Source of the DNA: Reinekea marinisedimentorum
GTDB taxonomy: Bacteria > Pseudomonadota > Gammaproteobacteria > Pseudomonadales > Natronospirillaceae
Direction of reading: 5' to 3'
DNA: 64,000 bases
Assembly: GCF_004341165.1 (NCBI RefSeq)
Contig: NZ_SLZR01000004.1
Span: 181,936 to 245,935 of the forward strand
The translations under genes and the position numbers were made by a program. Positions 19,657 to 31,731 of the stretch are shown here, in pieces; the first letter of the stretch is position 1, and every line of letters begins with the position of its first letter. The notes under the pieces are model-generated. The model did not search any database. It saw only the letters and a list, made by a program, of their open reading frames with translations, and was not told the DNA's origin.

Positions 19657-21413
19657 GCGGCAGCCTCCTCTTCGTATTGCTGCAACTGCCAGGTTTCCCG
19701 GTAGTAAGCACTGGTTTTTAACAGCTCGTCGTGACTGCCGCTGGCGATGACCTGACCGTCCTTCAGCACAAGGATTTCATCCATATACTCAAGCGCACTG
19801 ACCCGATGTGACACCACCAGAACCGATTGGGTATCGAGCCGGGCAAACAGCCCCTGCAGGATCTTACGTTCAGTTTCGTAGTCGACGGCTGAAAGCACGT
19901 TATCCATGATGATCAAATCAGCAGGCATCAACAGAGCACGGGCGATACTTAAGCGCTGCTTTTGGCCTCCGGAAAGCATGATGCCCTTTTCGCCAACCAG
20001 GGTCTGGTCACCCTTTTCAAAACGGGAAACATCGCCAGCCAGCTGGCTCAATGCAAGGACCTCTTCAACCTGCGATTTACTGACCTCACCATCGCCACTG
20101 CCGAAGCGAATGTTTTCTTCTACTGTAGCGGAAAACAGGTAAGGGTCCTGAGTAACGGTTTTAACGTAGCGCCGAAGGTCACTGCGGGACATTTCGGTAA
20201 TATCCGTTTCGTTGAGAAAGATACTGCCCGCGGGAACATCCAAATGATGGTTCAGGCAATTCACCAGGGTAGTTTTACCTGAGCCAATGCTGCCCAACAC
20301 GCCAATCTTCTTACCGGGTGGAATATCGAAGCTTATGTCTTTCAGTACCGGGCGGCTGTCATTGGGGTACTGATAACTTAGATTACGAACCGACAGTGTC
20401 GCTCTGCGCAATTTCTGCCGGTCGGCATCGGCATGCTGCTGAAGATCCTGCTCGGGAATTTCAGCGTTTAAAATGGTCTGCACACTGTCGATACCCACCA
20501 TACCGCGCTGATAGATAGTTGCGACCCGCCCCAGCTGCATCAGCGGAAGCGCCAGCAACACCGAATAGGAAAGGAAGGCGGTTATTTCACCCAGCGTAAG
20601 GTTTTGATTCAGTAACATATAGCCGCCCAGCCCCAGCACCAGAACCTTCATCAGGTTATTTGCGTAATCCAGAACCGGCATCACAAAGGTTTGAATGCGG
20701 GTAATCTTCATACGGCAACGCAGTAACAGTTGATTCATCTTTTCAACCTCAGCGCTGACCCAGGGAGACATCTTCTGGCTTTTGATCAGATCGATCCCGG
20801 ACAGGAAGTTCATGAGCTGCGCGGAGAGATCCTGCAGCCGGCGCTGATGCTCCACATGCAGCTTCTTCATGCGTTTAAAGCCCATACGGAAGACAACAAA
20901 GCCAAACACAATCGGAATAACCGAGTAAAGTGTCAGCTCTGGCGATATACGCCACATCCAGAGCGGGGTGAGCGAAAGAGCGAACACTACATTGGAAAGC
21001 TGTAAAAAGCCGGCACCGAAAAACAGCCGGACACCATTCAGATCGTTGTTAATGATTGAAATCAGCTTTCCGGATGCGAATTTTTCGTGATAGCTGTTGG
21101 GCAACCGGTTGAGCTTATGCAGCAGATCGCCCTTGAGCGCCGCTTCGGTAATCCGCCCCGGGTTAAGCGCATAAACCCGGGAGAGTATGCGTATGCCAAT
21201 CATGGATACTGCCATGATGACCACGACCCATACATAGAATTTCAGCTGCTCATGCCCGGCCGATGTCGGATCATCAATCAGGTCAATCGCCTTCTGAATA
21301 AAGTGGGGGATCTCCACCTGCAGCCAGTTCACGGTAAAGATAAATACAAGCGCCAACAGGTAGGACGAAAGGTTTAACCGAAAGAAGTGACTGATAAACT
21401 GCCTTTTATTCAT
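19650..21413 (-). CDS. ABC exporter half-transporter, MdlA-like
   Basis: Starting at ATG 21413 the protein has 587 residues and begins MNKRQFISHFFRLNL. AAGGATCG upstream is the ribosome-binding site, and the longer frame would run through the preceding gene. Six membrane helices are followed by an ATPase with Walker A GSIGSGKTT and a normal signature LSGGQKQRL. Walker B is LIIMDNVLSAVD, so Asn replaces the catalytic Glu. That change and the altered LSIGQ of the partner both fall in the same composite ATP site, leaving one canonical site. This supports an obligate heterodimer with asymmetric hydrolysis. Confidence 0.93.
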   Translation of the reverse strand: MNKRQFISHFFRLNLSSYLLALVFIFTVNWLQVEIPHFIQKAIDLIDDPTSAGHEQLKFYVWVVVIMAVSMIGIRILSRVYALNPGRITEAALKGDLLHKLNRLPNSYHEKFASGKLISIINNDLNGVRLFFGAGFLQLSNVVFALSLTPLWMWRISPELTLYSVIPIVFGFVVFRMGFKRMKKLHVEHQRRLQDLSAQLMNFLSGIDLIKSQKMSPWVSAEVEKMNQLLLRCRMKITRIQTFVMPVLDYANNLMKVLVLGLGGYMLLNQNLTLGEITAFLSYSVLLALPLMQLGRVATIYQRGMVGIDSVQTILNAEIPEQDLQQHADADRQKLRRATLSVRNLSYQYPNDSRPVLKDISFDIPPGKKIGVLGSIGSGKTTLVNCLNHHLDVPAGSIFLNETDITEMSRSDLRRYVKTVTQDPYLFSATVEENIRFGSGDGEVSKSQVEEVLALSQLAGDVSRFEKGDQTLVGEKGIMLSGGQKQRLSIARALLMPADLIIMDNVLSAVDYETERKILQGLFARLDTQSVLVVSHRVSALEYMDEILVLKDGQVIASGSHDELLKTSAYYRETWQLQQYEEEAAAC

Positions 21414-21624
21414 GACGATCCTTATTAGCCGGGCGTTGAATTCCGTACTGTTCCATACAGGCTTTGACAATGCTCTTGCGAGGATCGCCGACTTCTTCAA
21501 GCGCATCCAGCAGCCACTCAGGCAACCGGACCGGTCTGGTTTTCACACCCGGCTTGCGCCCGCAGCCTGGCCGCTTGCCGCCCCGCCCGCAACAGCTTTG
21601 GCTGTTTTCAGAATGCTCCGTCAT
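21406..21624 (-). CDS. Small Cys-rich basic protein, possible RHH-type regulator
   Basis: A 72-residue protein from ATG 21624. It has an N-terminal Cys/Gly/Lys-rich piece (SCCGRGGKRPGCGRKPG, residues 10-26) that resembles an AT-hook or a metal site. TRPVRLPEWLLDALEEVGDPRKS follows and could be a ribbon-helix-helix strand and helix. Its last 8 bases overlap the start of the MdlA-like gene (ATGAATAA), so it leads the exporter operon. A longer in-frame start at 21738 is rejected because it lies inside the adk terminator. I do not recognise the family; DNA binding or metal sensing is inferred. Confidence 0.65.
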   Translation of the reverse strand: MTEHSENSQSCCGRGGKRPGCGRKPGVKTRPVRLPEWLLDALEEVGDPRKSIVKACMEQYGIQRPANKDRHE

Positions 21625-21737
21625 ACAGGTATCCAGATTAAAGATCGAATTGAATAGTGTACACTTTTCAATCTCAAAGACTATTGGCTTTGTGTAAAAG
21701 GTGGAGGCTTCAGGCAGGCCAACCCGAATTACAGGCA

Positions 21738-21762
21738 TAAAAAAAGCGCCAGTTGGCGCTTT
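21738..21762 (-). terminator. Intrinsic terminator after adk
   Basis: A 9-bp stem AAAGCGCCA/TGGCGCTTT followed on the minus strand by a T run (21739-21745) lies 22 bases after the adk stop. Confidence 0.92.
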
Positions 21763-21783
21763 AGTGAAAAATACCCGTGCTGC

Positions 21784-22452
<669 letters not shown>

Positions 22453-22590
22453 TTAATCGTACTTGCAGTTGCCTTTTACTTTTCAGCGTAGTCCCGGCAA
22501 CCTAAGTTTTATAAGGGGCGCTACTTTACCTGCGCTCCTTTTTAGATACAACCAGCGGTCAGGTTTAACCGCTGTTCAGTCGTTGTCAAA

Positions 22591-25212
22591 TTAACCTGTA
22601 TTGCGCATACCGGCTGATATTCCCGCCATTGTCACTTTCAGCGCCTGCTCCAGCTCCGGCGCTATCTGACCGGCTTTACGCTCACGCTTCAACAGCTCGG
22701 CCTGAATATAGTTCAGCGGATCCGTATAGGGTGCGCGAACCTGAAGCGATTGCAGCAGCAAAGGATCGGAAGCCAGTAATTGATCCTGATTGCGCAGTTC
22801 GTTGAGCAAATTCTGGCAGCGCTGCAGATCATCACGCAGCTGAACACCCAGGCCCTTGTACTGCTCTGCGACCAGCTGCTCTTCATAATAGGATGCAATG
22901 GAGCATTCTGCCTTACCGACAACCATTTCCAGCAGATCAATGTAGGCAGCAAAGAACGGCCACTCTTCCATCATTTCCTTGAGCGTATCCAGTTCGTTTT
23001 CTGCGGCATATTCCAGAGCCTGCGTGGCACCCAGCCAGGCCGGCAGATTCAGGCGAACCTGCATCCAGGCAAACACCCATGGAATCGCCCGCAAGCTTTC
23101 AACACCACCACTGGCTTTGCGTTTGGCCGGGCGACTGCCCAGTGCCAGCTTGCCCAGCTCTTGTTCTGGCGTCAGCGAACGGAAATAAGGCACAAAGCGC
23201 TCGTCTTCACGAACGATGCGACGGTAAACCGCCAGGCTCTCATCAGACATCTTGCCGATTAAATCGCGCCACTCCTGCTTCGGCGCCGGGTTAGGCTTCA
23301 GTGTTGCCCGCAACGTTGCCGCCATATACACAGCGAGGCTTCGAATCGCAACACGGGGCGCACCGAACTTGTAGCGGATCATCTCACCCTGTTCAGTTAC
23401 CCGAATCTGACCCGGAACAGAGCCCGGAGGCTGAGACGCCATAGATTTTTCAACCGGGCCGCCCCCGCGACCAATGGTGCCACCACGGCCATGGAACAGC
23501 ATCAAGGATATTTCCTGCTGCTGAGACAGTTCCACCAGTGCCTCCTGAGCGCGGTACTGAGCCCAGGTTGCGGTGATTTTACCGGCATCTTTGGCTGAAT
23601 CGGAGTAGCCGATCATGACGGTTTGCGAACCGGCGGCGTAATTGCGGTACCAGTCATTCGACCACAGCTGCGACATCACCTTAGGTGCGCGGTCGAGGTC
23701 GTCGAGCGTTTCAAACAACGGAACGATTGGCATATTCCAGGTAACGCCGCTTTCTTTGAGCAACAGCGCAACAGACAGCACATCCGAAGGTTGCTGAGCC
23801 ATCGAAATAATATAGTGCGACAGCGCCTCTGGCGGCTCCGCTGCAATCACAACACAGGTTTCAAGAACCTCTTTGGTATCGTCAGATGGATTCCAGCTGC
23901 GCGGAATTAATGGACGCTTGCTTTGCAGTTGCTCATAAAGGAACGACTGACGCTTGGCTTCATCCCAACTTTCGTACTCACCCAGTTCCAGATAGCGGGT
24001 AATTTCATCAATAGCCTTAACGTGACGTTCACTGTCCTGTCGGATATCCAGCGGCGCGAGATTCAGGCCAAAGCAATGAACACGACGGATGGTATCCAGC
24101 AATGCACCATTGGCAACGCGGGTTAAACCCAGCGCCATCAACTCGTCATAACAAGCCACCAGCGGTGCCAGCAAATCACTCTTCGTCAGCAGCGGCTGCT
24201 CGGACTGCACCGGCAAAGGCAAGCCTTTCAGCTGGGCTTCCATCCTGCTGCGGGTTGCTTCCAGGCGGTCACGAATGCCATGCATACAGGCGCGGTATGG
24301 CGTTTTCTCACCGTTACCATACCTTTCACGGAAGTCGTCTGTTGAGGCTTGCATACTCAGGCTGGCGGTCAAATCTTTAATATCACGCAGATACAAATCT
24401 GCCGCCATCCAACGGCCCAGCAAAATAACCTCTTTGGTCACCTTATGGGTCACGTTCGGGTTGCCGTCGCGGTCGCCCCCCATCCATGAGTAGAAGTTAA
24501 ACGGGCTGGCATCCAGCGCTAAACCCTGGCCAATCTTGCGGCGGGCAATGGCATCGAACTCACGCATGAAGTCCGGCAACGCATGCCACAGAGAGTTTTC
24601 GATCACCGCAAAGCCCCATTTGGCCTCGTCAACCGCAGAAGGACGCTCTTCACGCACTTCATCGGTATGCCAAATCTCGTCAACGGTTGAACGCAACTGA
24701 CCACGCACCTTGTCGATTTCATAAGGGAATAAATCAGTTCTTCCCAGGTTGGTCAGTGCATTGGAAATTTTTTCATACTTGCGAATCAGGGTTCGGCGGG
24801 AAACCTCAGTCGGGTGAGCGGTCAGAACCAGCTCAATATTCAACTGAGACAAGGCCTCGCCTACCTTTTCTTTGCCCAGCTCTTCGGTCAGCTCATCAAT
24901 CGCCTCTTCCAGAACATCACGCTGCGACGCCTCCGCACTGGAGAAATAATTCTGTTCAGCAATGTTAGCGAGGTTGAGGAACTGGTTGAATGAACGCGCA
25001 ATAGGAAGAATATCTTTGTCTTCCAGGCTGGCCAGTACGGCTTGCAGCGGCTTTACATCGCTGTCGCGATCATCGTATGCCTCCTTGCCCAGTTTTCGAA
25101 TTTCTTCCACCTTCCGGAACAACTCGGGCCCATGGCTCTCGAGCAGGGTATCTCCGAGCAGCTCGCCAAGGAGGCGCACGTGAGATCGTAAAGTATCCGG
25201 TATAACTGTCAT
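22591..25212 (-). CDS. ppc: Phosphoenolpyruvate carboxylase
   Basis: Ppc adds bicarbonate to phosphoenolpyruvate to make oxaloacetate, refilling the TCA cycle. The 873-residue protein starts at ATG 25212 (MTVIPDTLRSHVRLLGELLG), chosen because GGAG lies 7 bases upstream. The earlier frame start adds 11 residues that do not look conserved. The catalytic motifs VLTAHPTEVSRRT (His), GGDRDGNPNVT, GYSDSAKDAG and LFHGRGGTIGRGGGP are all intact. The C-terminus ends MRNTG, the typical effector-site end. Family enzymes are commonly activated by acetyl-CoA and inhibited by aspartate or malate. Confidence 0.97.
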   Translation of the reverse strand: MTVIPDTLRSHVRLLGELLGDTLLESHGPELFRKVEEIRKLGKEAYDDRDSDVKPLQAVLASLEDKDILPIARSFNQFLNLANIAEQNYFSSAEASQRDVLEEAIDELTEELGKEKVGEALSQLNIELVLTAHPTEVSRRTLIRKYEKISNALTNLGRTDLFPYEIDKVRGQLRSTVDEIWHTDEVREERPSAVDEAKWGFAVIENSLWHALPDFMREFDAIARRKIGQGLALDASPFNFYSWMGGDRDGNPNVTHKVTKEVILLGRWMAADLYLRDIKDLTASLSMQASTDDFRERYGNGEKTPYRACMHGIRDRLEATRSRMEAQLKGLPLPVQSEQPLLTKSDLLAPLVACYDELMALGLTRVANGALLDTIRRVHCFGLNLAPLDIRQDSERHVKAIDEITRYLELGEYESWDEAKRQSFLYEQLQSKRPLIPRSWNPSDDTKEVLETCVVIAAEPPEALSHYIISMAQQPSDVLSVALLLKESGVTWNMPIVPLFETLDDLDRAPKVMSQLWSNDWYRNYAAGSQTVMIGYSDSAKDAGKITATWAQYRAQEALVELSQQQEISLMLFHGRGGTIGRGGGPVEKSMASQPPGSVPGQIRVTEQGEMIRYKFGAPRVAIRSLAVYMAATLRATLKPNPAPKQEWRDLIGKMSDESLAVYRRIVREDERFVPYFRSLTPEQELGKLALGSRPAKRKASGGVESLRAIPWVFAWMQVRLNLPAWLGATQALEYAAENELDTLKEMMEEWPFFAAYIDLLEMVVGKAECSIASYYEEQLVAEQYKGLGVQLRDDLQRCQNLLNELRNQDQLLASDPLLLQSLQVRAPYTDPLNYIQAELLKRERKAGQIAPELEQALKVTMAGISAGMRNTG

Positions 25213-25245
25213 TTGATAACTCCAATAGCTATTGCTGATAAACAT

Positions 25246-25589
25246 CAGACATTGCTAATTAGCCTATTTCAGGCTGAGCAATGTGCCTATTAGACCTTTC
25301 GGCAGGCTAGCCAAAAGAAGCACACAATACTCAACCGCTGGATTAATAATGATAATGCATAAAAGAAAGGTTTCTTAGATGTTAGAGGTGAGACTATTCG
25401 CGTACTGTATTTCAATTGAAGCAATATTGTCATACAAAAAGAACCCCAAACGATTGTTTGGGGCGGCATAGTAATGCAAGAGAGTCAAAATCAGTGGCTA
25501 TTCTAATGTGAATACACCAATCGTAAAACAATGATTCCAGTTTATACGATATTTCAAAACAACGAATTTCGTAAACTTAAACATACACT
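25246..25589. other. Intergenic region between ppc and gspD
   Basis: This region of about 340 bases is AT-rich and has no gene. It holds the gspD terminator (25436-25463) and, further left, the upstream region of ppc, including a GATAATGATAATGCAT stretch near 25348. I see no other structure. Confidence 0.5.
25436..25463 (-). terminator. Intrinsic terminator after the gspNCD operon
   Basis: An 8-bp stem CCCCAAAC/GTTTGGGG with a 4-base loop is followed on the minus strand by TTCTTTTT. It lies about 125 bases beyond the gspD stop. Confidence 0.8.
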
Positions 25590-27536
25590 CTATTGCAATG
25601 GTACCGGTGTGCCATTCAGGAAGGTGCCATCATAAAGACTATCGATTCCTGGCTGATCAAGGCGGTATTCGTCACTCTCAAAACTCTCCAGGCGTAGCTC
25701 CCAAATGCCGTTCAGGCGTTTCTTTCGGTATTCCGACATATCATCGGTAACAATACTCGGGCGCATAATAACCAACAGATTGCTCTTTGAAGTTTCAGAC
25801 GAGGTAGATTTAAACAGGTTACCCAGAATAGGAATACTGCTTAGCAAAGGCACACGGGTTTCAATCTCCTGTACTTCATCAGAAATAAGACCGCCGAGAA
25901 TAACCACCTGCCCGCTCTTCACCAGAATTTCGGTTTTAATCTCTTTCTTACTGGTCACGATATCTACAGCACCATCGACAACATCATTGGTAACAGACTC
26001 AACTGACTGATCTACTTCCAACCGAATAGTGCCATCTTTCTGCACATGCGGAACGACTGTCAACGTTGTACCCACATCTTCACGGTCAATGGTGTAAGGA
26101 TCATCATCGGTACCACTGCCACCCGTAATAAAGGGCACTTCATTACCTACAGTAATAAAGGCTTCGGTGTTATCCAGCGTTAGCACGCTAGGTGTCGATA
26201 ACAGATTGGAATTGGTTTGCGACTCCAGTGCCTCAATGATGGCCATGATAGATAAGGTTGGGTCCGAAATAGCGAAAGTCGTACCGGTTGAAACCCCGGT
26301 CACCGCGCCCCAGGCACTGTCAGCATCGTCAATCGCCGAAGCAATCGTGCTGATGGAGTTGCCAGCAACATCACTGGAAGATGAGAAAAATGGCAGGCCA
26401 TCCTCATAGGTACTTTCCGGGTTGGTCAGCCATTGCACACCAAATGACTCATCACCACTGGAGCTAATTTCAACGATAGCTGCTTCGATCAGCACCTGAT
26501 TGCGAGCAATATCGAGTTGAGAAATAAGGTTTTCTATCTGGCTCAGCTCAGAGGGTGACGCCTTGATAACCAAAGCATTCTGGTTTTCATCCGCCAGAAT
26601 GGTCACACCCTGGCTATCTTGCGGGCTGCCGTTTTCCGATTTGCTACTTGTAGAGGCAGGAGTCGAAATACCCTTCAGAATCTCGGACATTTGAGTCGCA
26701 TCGGCGTAATTCAGAAAGATAACCTTATAGGATGAATCCTGCTCTTTATTGACCGGTGTATCGAGCTTGGTAATCAGGTCAATAATCTGCTGCCGCTCCG
26801 CCTTCTCACCCTTCACAATAATGCGGTTGCTGCGCTCATCACCCACCAGGTGAACGCCCTGAGCAGAAGATGAAGACTCTTTTCCGGTAGAAAGATTACC
26901 CGGCGCTATGCTTTCCAGAAGCGTAATCATGCTACTGACATAGCTGTGCTGCAGGCTGACCACTTCAATTTCCTGAGTATCTGCCCGGTCGAGCAATCGG
27001 ATAATGTCCGCCAATCGCTCCATGTTGGTCGCGCGGTCGGCAACCACCAGCACGTTGGCTGAAGCCACACCTGCCAGGTGCCCGTACTTCGCTACCAGTG
27101 GACGCAGAATAGGCACCAGCTCTGTAGCCGTCACGTTTTCAATCGTGAATACACGGGTAACAATCTCTTCACCAACGCGTTCACCGTCCAGGTCGACCGA
27201 GATGCCGGACGATTTGATATCCGACTGAGAGATAATCTTAGTAACATCTCCCGCTTCTACCGCAGAAAAACCATATACCTCCAGAGTTGCCAGGAAGGTT
27301 TCGTATATCTGCGGCTCGGTCATCTCTTTATCTGAAACGACAGTCACATTGCCGCGTACACGAGGATCCACAATGAAGGTTTTGCCAGTTACTTTCGCGA
27401 CTAAGTCGATGACCTCTTTAATATCAGCATTCTGCATGTTCAGGGTGTACTTCTCACCATCTGCAGCAAATATCATGGCCGACGCAAACACTACCGATGC
27501 AGCAAAAACCAGCTTAAGTTTATGAATAACTACCAT
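25590..27536 (-). CDS. gspD: Type II secretion outer-membrane secretin GspD
   Basis: GspD forms the outer-membrane channel of the type II secretion system. The 648-residue protein has a signal peptide (LKLVFAASVVFASAMIFAADG, cleavage near residue 25). The N0 domain (YTLNMQNADIKEVIDLVAKVTGKTFIVDP) and N1-N3 domains (LVGDERSNRIIVKG, ILADENQNALVIKASP) follow, then the secretin core (VPFITGG, VPLLSSIPILGNLFK). AAGGA precedes ATG 27536. It is the third gene of a gspN-gspC-gspD set, in an order where C and D interact physically. Confidence 0.96.
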   Translation of the reverse strand: MVVIHKLKLVFAASVVFASAMIFAADGEKYTLNMQNADIKEVIDLVAKVTGKTFIVDPRVRGNVTVVSDKEMTEPQIYETFLATLEVYGFSAVEAGDVTKIISQSDIKSSGISVDLDGERVGEEIVTRVFTIENVTATELVPILRPLVAKYGHLAGVASANVLVVADRATNMERLADIIRLLDRADTQEIEVVSLQHSYVSSMITLLESIAPGNLSTGKESSSSAQGVHLVGDERSNRIIVKGEKAERQQIIDLITKLDTPVNKEQDSSYKVIFLNYADATQMSEILKGISTPASTSSKSENGSPQDSQGVTILADENQNALVIKASPSELSQIENLISQLDIARNQVLIEAAIVEISSSGDESFGVQWLTNPESTYEDGLPFFSSSSDVAGNSISTIASAIDDADSAWGAVTGVSTGTTFAISDPTLSIMAIIEALESQTNSNLLSTPSVLTLDNTEAFITVGNEVPFITGGSGTDDDPYTIDREDVGTTLTVVPHVQKDGTIRLEVDQSVESVTNDVVDGAVDIVTSKKEIKTEILVKSGQVVILGGLISDEVQEIETRVPLLSSIPILGNLFKSTSSETSKSNLLVIMRPSIVTDDMSEYRKKRLNGIWELRLESFESDEYRLDQPGIDSLYDGTFLNGTPVPLQ

Positions 27537-27548
27537 TGTGAATCCTTT

Positions 27549-28472
27549 TTAATTAGTCGGTATTGTCTGGTAAATGGTTAGAGAGCGGGAGCCACGGGTA
27601 ATCTGAATCTTCAGTTCACCCCCGGTGTCCATAATTTGGTTAAGCAATGCCTGATCGGTTGATACATCCCCCACCGGCACATCATTAACCGAATTGATAA
27701 CATCTCCCGGACGCAAGCCAACCATCTGCAGTTGCCTTGCTTTTCGCGACACCTGATAGCCCTGATCGGTTACTTCAAGGCCCAGCTCTGCGATAAATGC
27801 CTCAGGGTCTGCATTGGCACGCTCAGCAACGTAGCCCATCACACCCTGTACCTCGGCGGCCATATCACCCCCTTCTGCAACGGCTCTGTTGGCGCGACTC
27901 ATGACTTCACTGAGTGAAGAGGCCCCTTCAATGCTGTCGGAATCGTCTTCACCCGTTACGGCTTTTAACAACTCGGTAGACTTCAGCTTCTCGTAACGCA
28001 GCGTTTCCAGCTTACCGTTGCGATCAATAATCACCCTGTCACCATAAACGGCCTGCAGCTCGGCCTTACCGTATACATCATCCCCTACTCTGAACACCTT
28101 TCCGGTCGATTTCGCCTCACCAATAATGGCGTAGCCGGTGCCATCTGCCCCAGCCAATATAGCCAATAAACTGAGATTCAGACTGGTTTCAGGCGCTTCA
28201 ATTGAGGTGGCTTTTTCTTCCTGAGCGACGGTCACTTCCTCACCAAAAAAGGCCCGCCTGGAAACCACAGAGCTGATCTGAACCCAATCTTCACCATTCT
28301 GAGCAGAAGATGAAGCCTTTGCAGGTTTAATGGCAGGCACACTGACCGCCGGTGCCGGCGCAATGATCAGCCAGGTGGCTTTAGCCAGCGTGACTCCGCA
28401 AAAGATGACCGCCAATACGATCAGCGGTGCCTGCGCTTTCGGCCACAATTTAAATAAGGCGTCTTTATTCAT
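27549..28472 (-). CDS. gspC: Type II secretion inner-membrane protein GspC
   Basis: GspC links the inner-membrane platform to the secretin and helps choose substrates. The 307-residue protein has a short cytoplasmic start, a membrane helix (PLIVLAVIFCGVTLAKATWLII, residues 16-37), a proline/alanine linker and the homology-region domain (NLSLLAILAGADGTGYAIIG through VYGKAELQAVYGDRVIIDRNGKLETLRY). A C-terminal PDZ domain ends it (GLRPGDVINSVNDVPVGD). It lies 12 bases upstream of gspD and 3 bases downstream of gspN. Confidence 0.94.
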   Translation of the reverse strand: MNKDALFKLWPKAQAPLIVLAVIFCGVTLAKATWLIIAPAPAVSVPAIKPAKASSSAQNGEDWVQISSVVSRRAFFGEEVTVAQEEKATSIEAPETSLNLSLLAILAGADGTGYAIIGEAKSTGKVFRVGDDVYGKAELQAVYGDRVIIDRNGKLETLRYEKLKSTELLKAVTGEDDSDSIEGASSLSEVMSRANRAVAEGGDMAAEVQGVMGYVAERANADPEAFIAELGLEVTDQGYQVSRKARQLQMVGLRPGDVINSVNDVPVGDVSTDQALLNQIMDTGGELKIQITRGSRSLTIYQTIPTN

Positions 28473-28475
28473 GGC

Positions 28476-29213
28476 TTAAAATACCTGCTGCGTGACATCG
28501 AGTAGCGAAGCGCCGGAACCGGGAACGGGCAAGGACATATCGTCTGCCAGCTGTCTCTTGACCGATAGCGTTGCCAGGCCATCCTGAGCCAGCTGAGCTT
28601 CCATATAAGTTTGCTTCTCAGCCCCCTGAACCGCTGCCAACCAGCCACTCTCGTCACTGGAAATAACCGCGATCATCATAGGTACTTCAAAGGTTTTACG
28701 CGAATTACCGACCGGAACTACCAGGTCACCACCAGACCAGGTCACACGCCCGGCAGCAGGCCCAAGTGATTTATTCCAGCCTATTTTTGCCGCAAAACTT
28801 TGAATACTTAACCGGCCTTTCAGCTCGGATTTATAGGATTTTGCGATCGAGGCGAATGCAGAGTCATCAGCGTAACCGGAGAGCTCACGCACGCTGATGC
28901 CCAGTGGCGAAACACTCAGCTCACCCTGAACATTCATATCCACATTGTAGGCATGGAAAGAAACCGGAACCTGCAGGAGCAGCAGCTTAAATGCATTAAT
29001 CTTCCAGTTAACGTGGAACTGCCCCAGGCGATCAACCCTAGCGTTGGTTTCCCCCTGCCAGATCGTGCCAGCGGAATCCTGCAACACGATGCCGTTGGAC
29101 TTCAACTGAGGCTCCAGATGCGGCAGCCACCAGTTTAGCGGCGCGGTTACTACCAGAGTAAGAAGGTAACTTACGAGCAGTAATGCCAATATTTTGAAAT
29201 TAACTAACTTCAT
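28476..29213 (-). CDS. gspN: Type II secretion protein GspN
   Basis: The 245-residue protein has an N-terminal membrane segment (ILALLLVSYLLTLVVTAPLNWW, residues 8-29) and a periplasmic beta-rich domain typical of GspN: GTIWQGETNARVDRLGQFHVNWKI-like start, then GRVTWSGGDLVV. GspN is an accessory T2SS component of uncertain role, often dispensable. Its place as first gene of an N-C-D operon, away from gspE-M, is a layout seen in several gammaproteobacteria. Confidence 0.9.
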   Translation of the reverse strand: MKLVNFKILALLLVSYLLTLVVTAPLNWWLPHLEPQLKSNGIVLQDSAGTIWQGETNARVDRLGQFHVNWKINAFKLLLLQVPVSFHAYNVDMNVQGELSVSPLGISVRELSGYADDSAFASIAKSYKSELKGRLSIQSFAAKIGWNKSLGPAAGRVTWSGGDLVVPVGNSRKTFEVPMMIAVISSDESGWLAAVQGAEKQTYMEAQLAQDGLATLSVKRQLADDMSLPVPGSGASLLDVTQQVF

Positions 29214-29372
29214 GAATTTAAAGCAATTCTGTGTATTTAGAGTCGAGCCAGTTTATATAAGGCACATGGGAACAACAATCTGTTTACATAGCGAATACTC
29301 CTAATCTAAACCTAGGTCGCACTGTTGAGGCATATTTAACGGTAAATCCTGCAATTTCTGCTTTTTTTGGAC

Positions 29373-29400
29373 AAAAAAAAGCCCGCGAGTGCGGGCTTTT
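29373..29400. terminator. Bidirectional-looking terminator after groEL
   Basis: A 10-bp stem AAAAGCCCGC/GCGGGCTTTT with loop GAGT is flanked by A8 on the left, which gives a T8 run on the minus strand. It lies 17 bases beyond the groEL stop. Confidence 0.93.
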
Positions 29401-29416
29401 CTAATTAGGAGGGCGA

Positions 29417-31075
<1,659 letters not shown>

Positions 31076-31092
31076 TCACGTAATTGTTAAAA

Positions 31093-31380
31093 TTATTCAA
31101 TAACACCAAAGATGTCGCCTTCGCTCATGATTAGCAGCTCTTCGCCGTCAACCTTCACTGTATTACCAGCATACTGGCCGAATACAACGGTATCGCCAAC
31201 TTTCAGGTCTACCGGACGGACTTCACCGTTCTCCAGAACACGGCCATTACCAACGGCGAGAACTTCACCTTGAGATGGCTTTTCTTTGGCAGAACCTGGC
31301 AGCAGGATGCCTCCTGCAGTGGTTTCTTGCTCTTCTTTGCGGCGTACTACAACGCGATCCTGCAAAGGGCGAATATTCAT
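31093..31380 (-). CDS. groES: Co-chaperonin GroES
   Basis: GroES is the 10-kDa lid of the GroEL chamber. The 95-residue protein begins [18 protein letters not shown], has the mobile loop [18 protein letters not shown], and closes with [26 protein letters not shown] precedes the start. A heat-shock type promoter lies about 95-120 bases upstream. Confidence 0.99.
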   Translation of the reverse strand: MNIRPLQDRVVVRRKEEQETTAGGILLPGSAKEKPSQGEVLAVGNGRVLENGEVRPVDLKVGDTVVFGQYAGNTVKVDGEELLIMSEGDIFGVIE

Positions 31381-31731
31381 GGATAGATCTCCTAAAAATA
31401 GATGATGGGAGTATTTTATAAATTGCTGTGGTTAACACCTGTTTTAAAGCCCACAGCCTCATCGCAGCGGTTATGTGGGGGCGGTTAAAACCATTTCAAC
31501 AGTATTTTCTCAAAATTCTTGCACTGCTTTACCTAAAGTTATGAATTCCTCAGCAGATTAACTTACCCAGTCGTGATCAAATCCTATTAACGCTTGCATC
31601 ATTTTTTACACAGATTGGTGTACTATGCTGAGCAGAATTGATTGTCCTTTTCATAAAACAAGGCAGGCATTCTATTTTGAGTAATAAAGTCGTGATGCCG
31701 ACTCAGTCGGCAAGGCAGTAAGGCAAAGGAA
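31381..31731. other. Divergent intergenic region between groES and the response regulator
   Basis: This region of 351 bases carries the groES heat-shock promoter in its left half. The right half is AT-rich and must hold the promoter of the response regulator gene; no single box is convincing. No gene is seen. Confidence 0.55.
31473..31500 (-). promoter_or_regulatory. Sigma-32 heat-shock promoter of groES-groEL
   Basis: Reading the minus strand, GTTGAAA (31500-31494) and CCCCACAT (31480-31473) are separated by 13 bases. This fits the sigma-32 consensus CTTGAAA and CCCCATNT closely. Confidence 0.85.
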
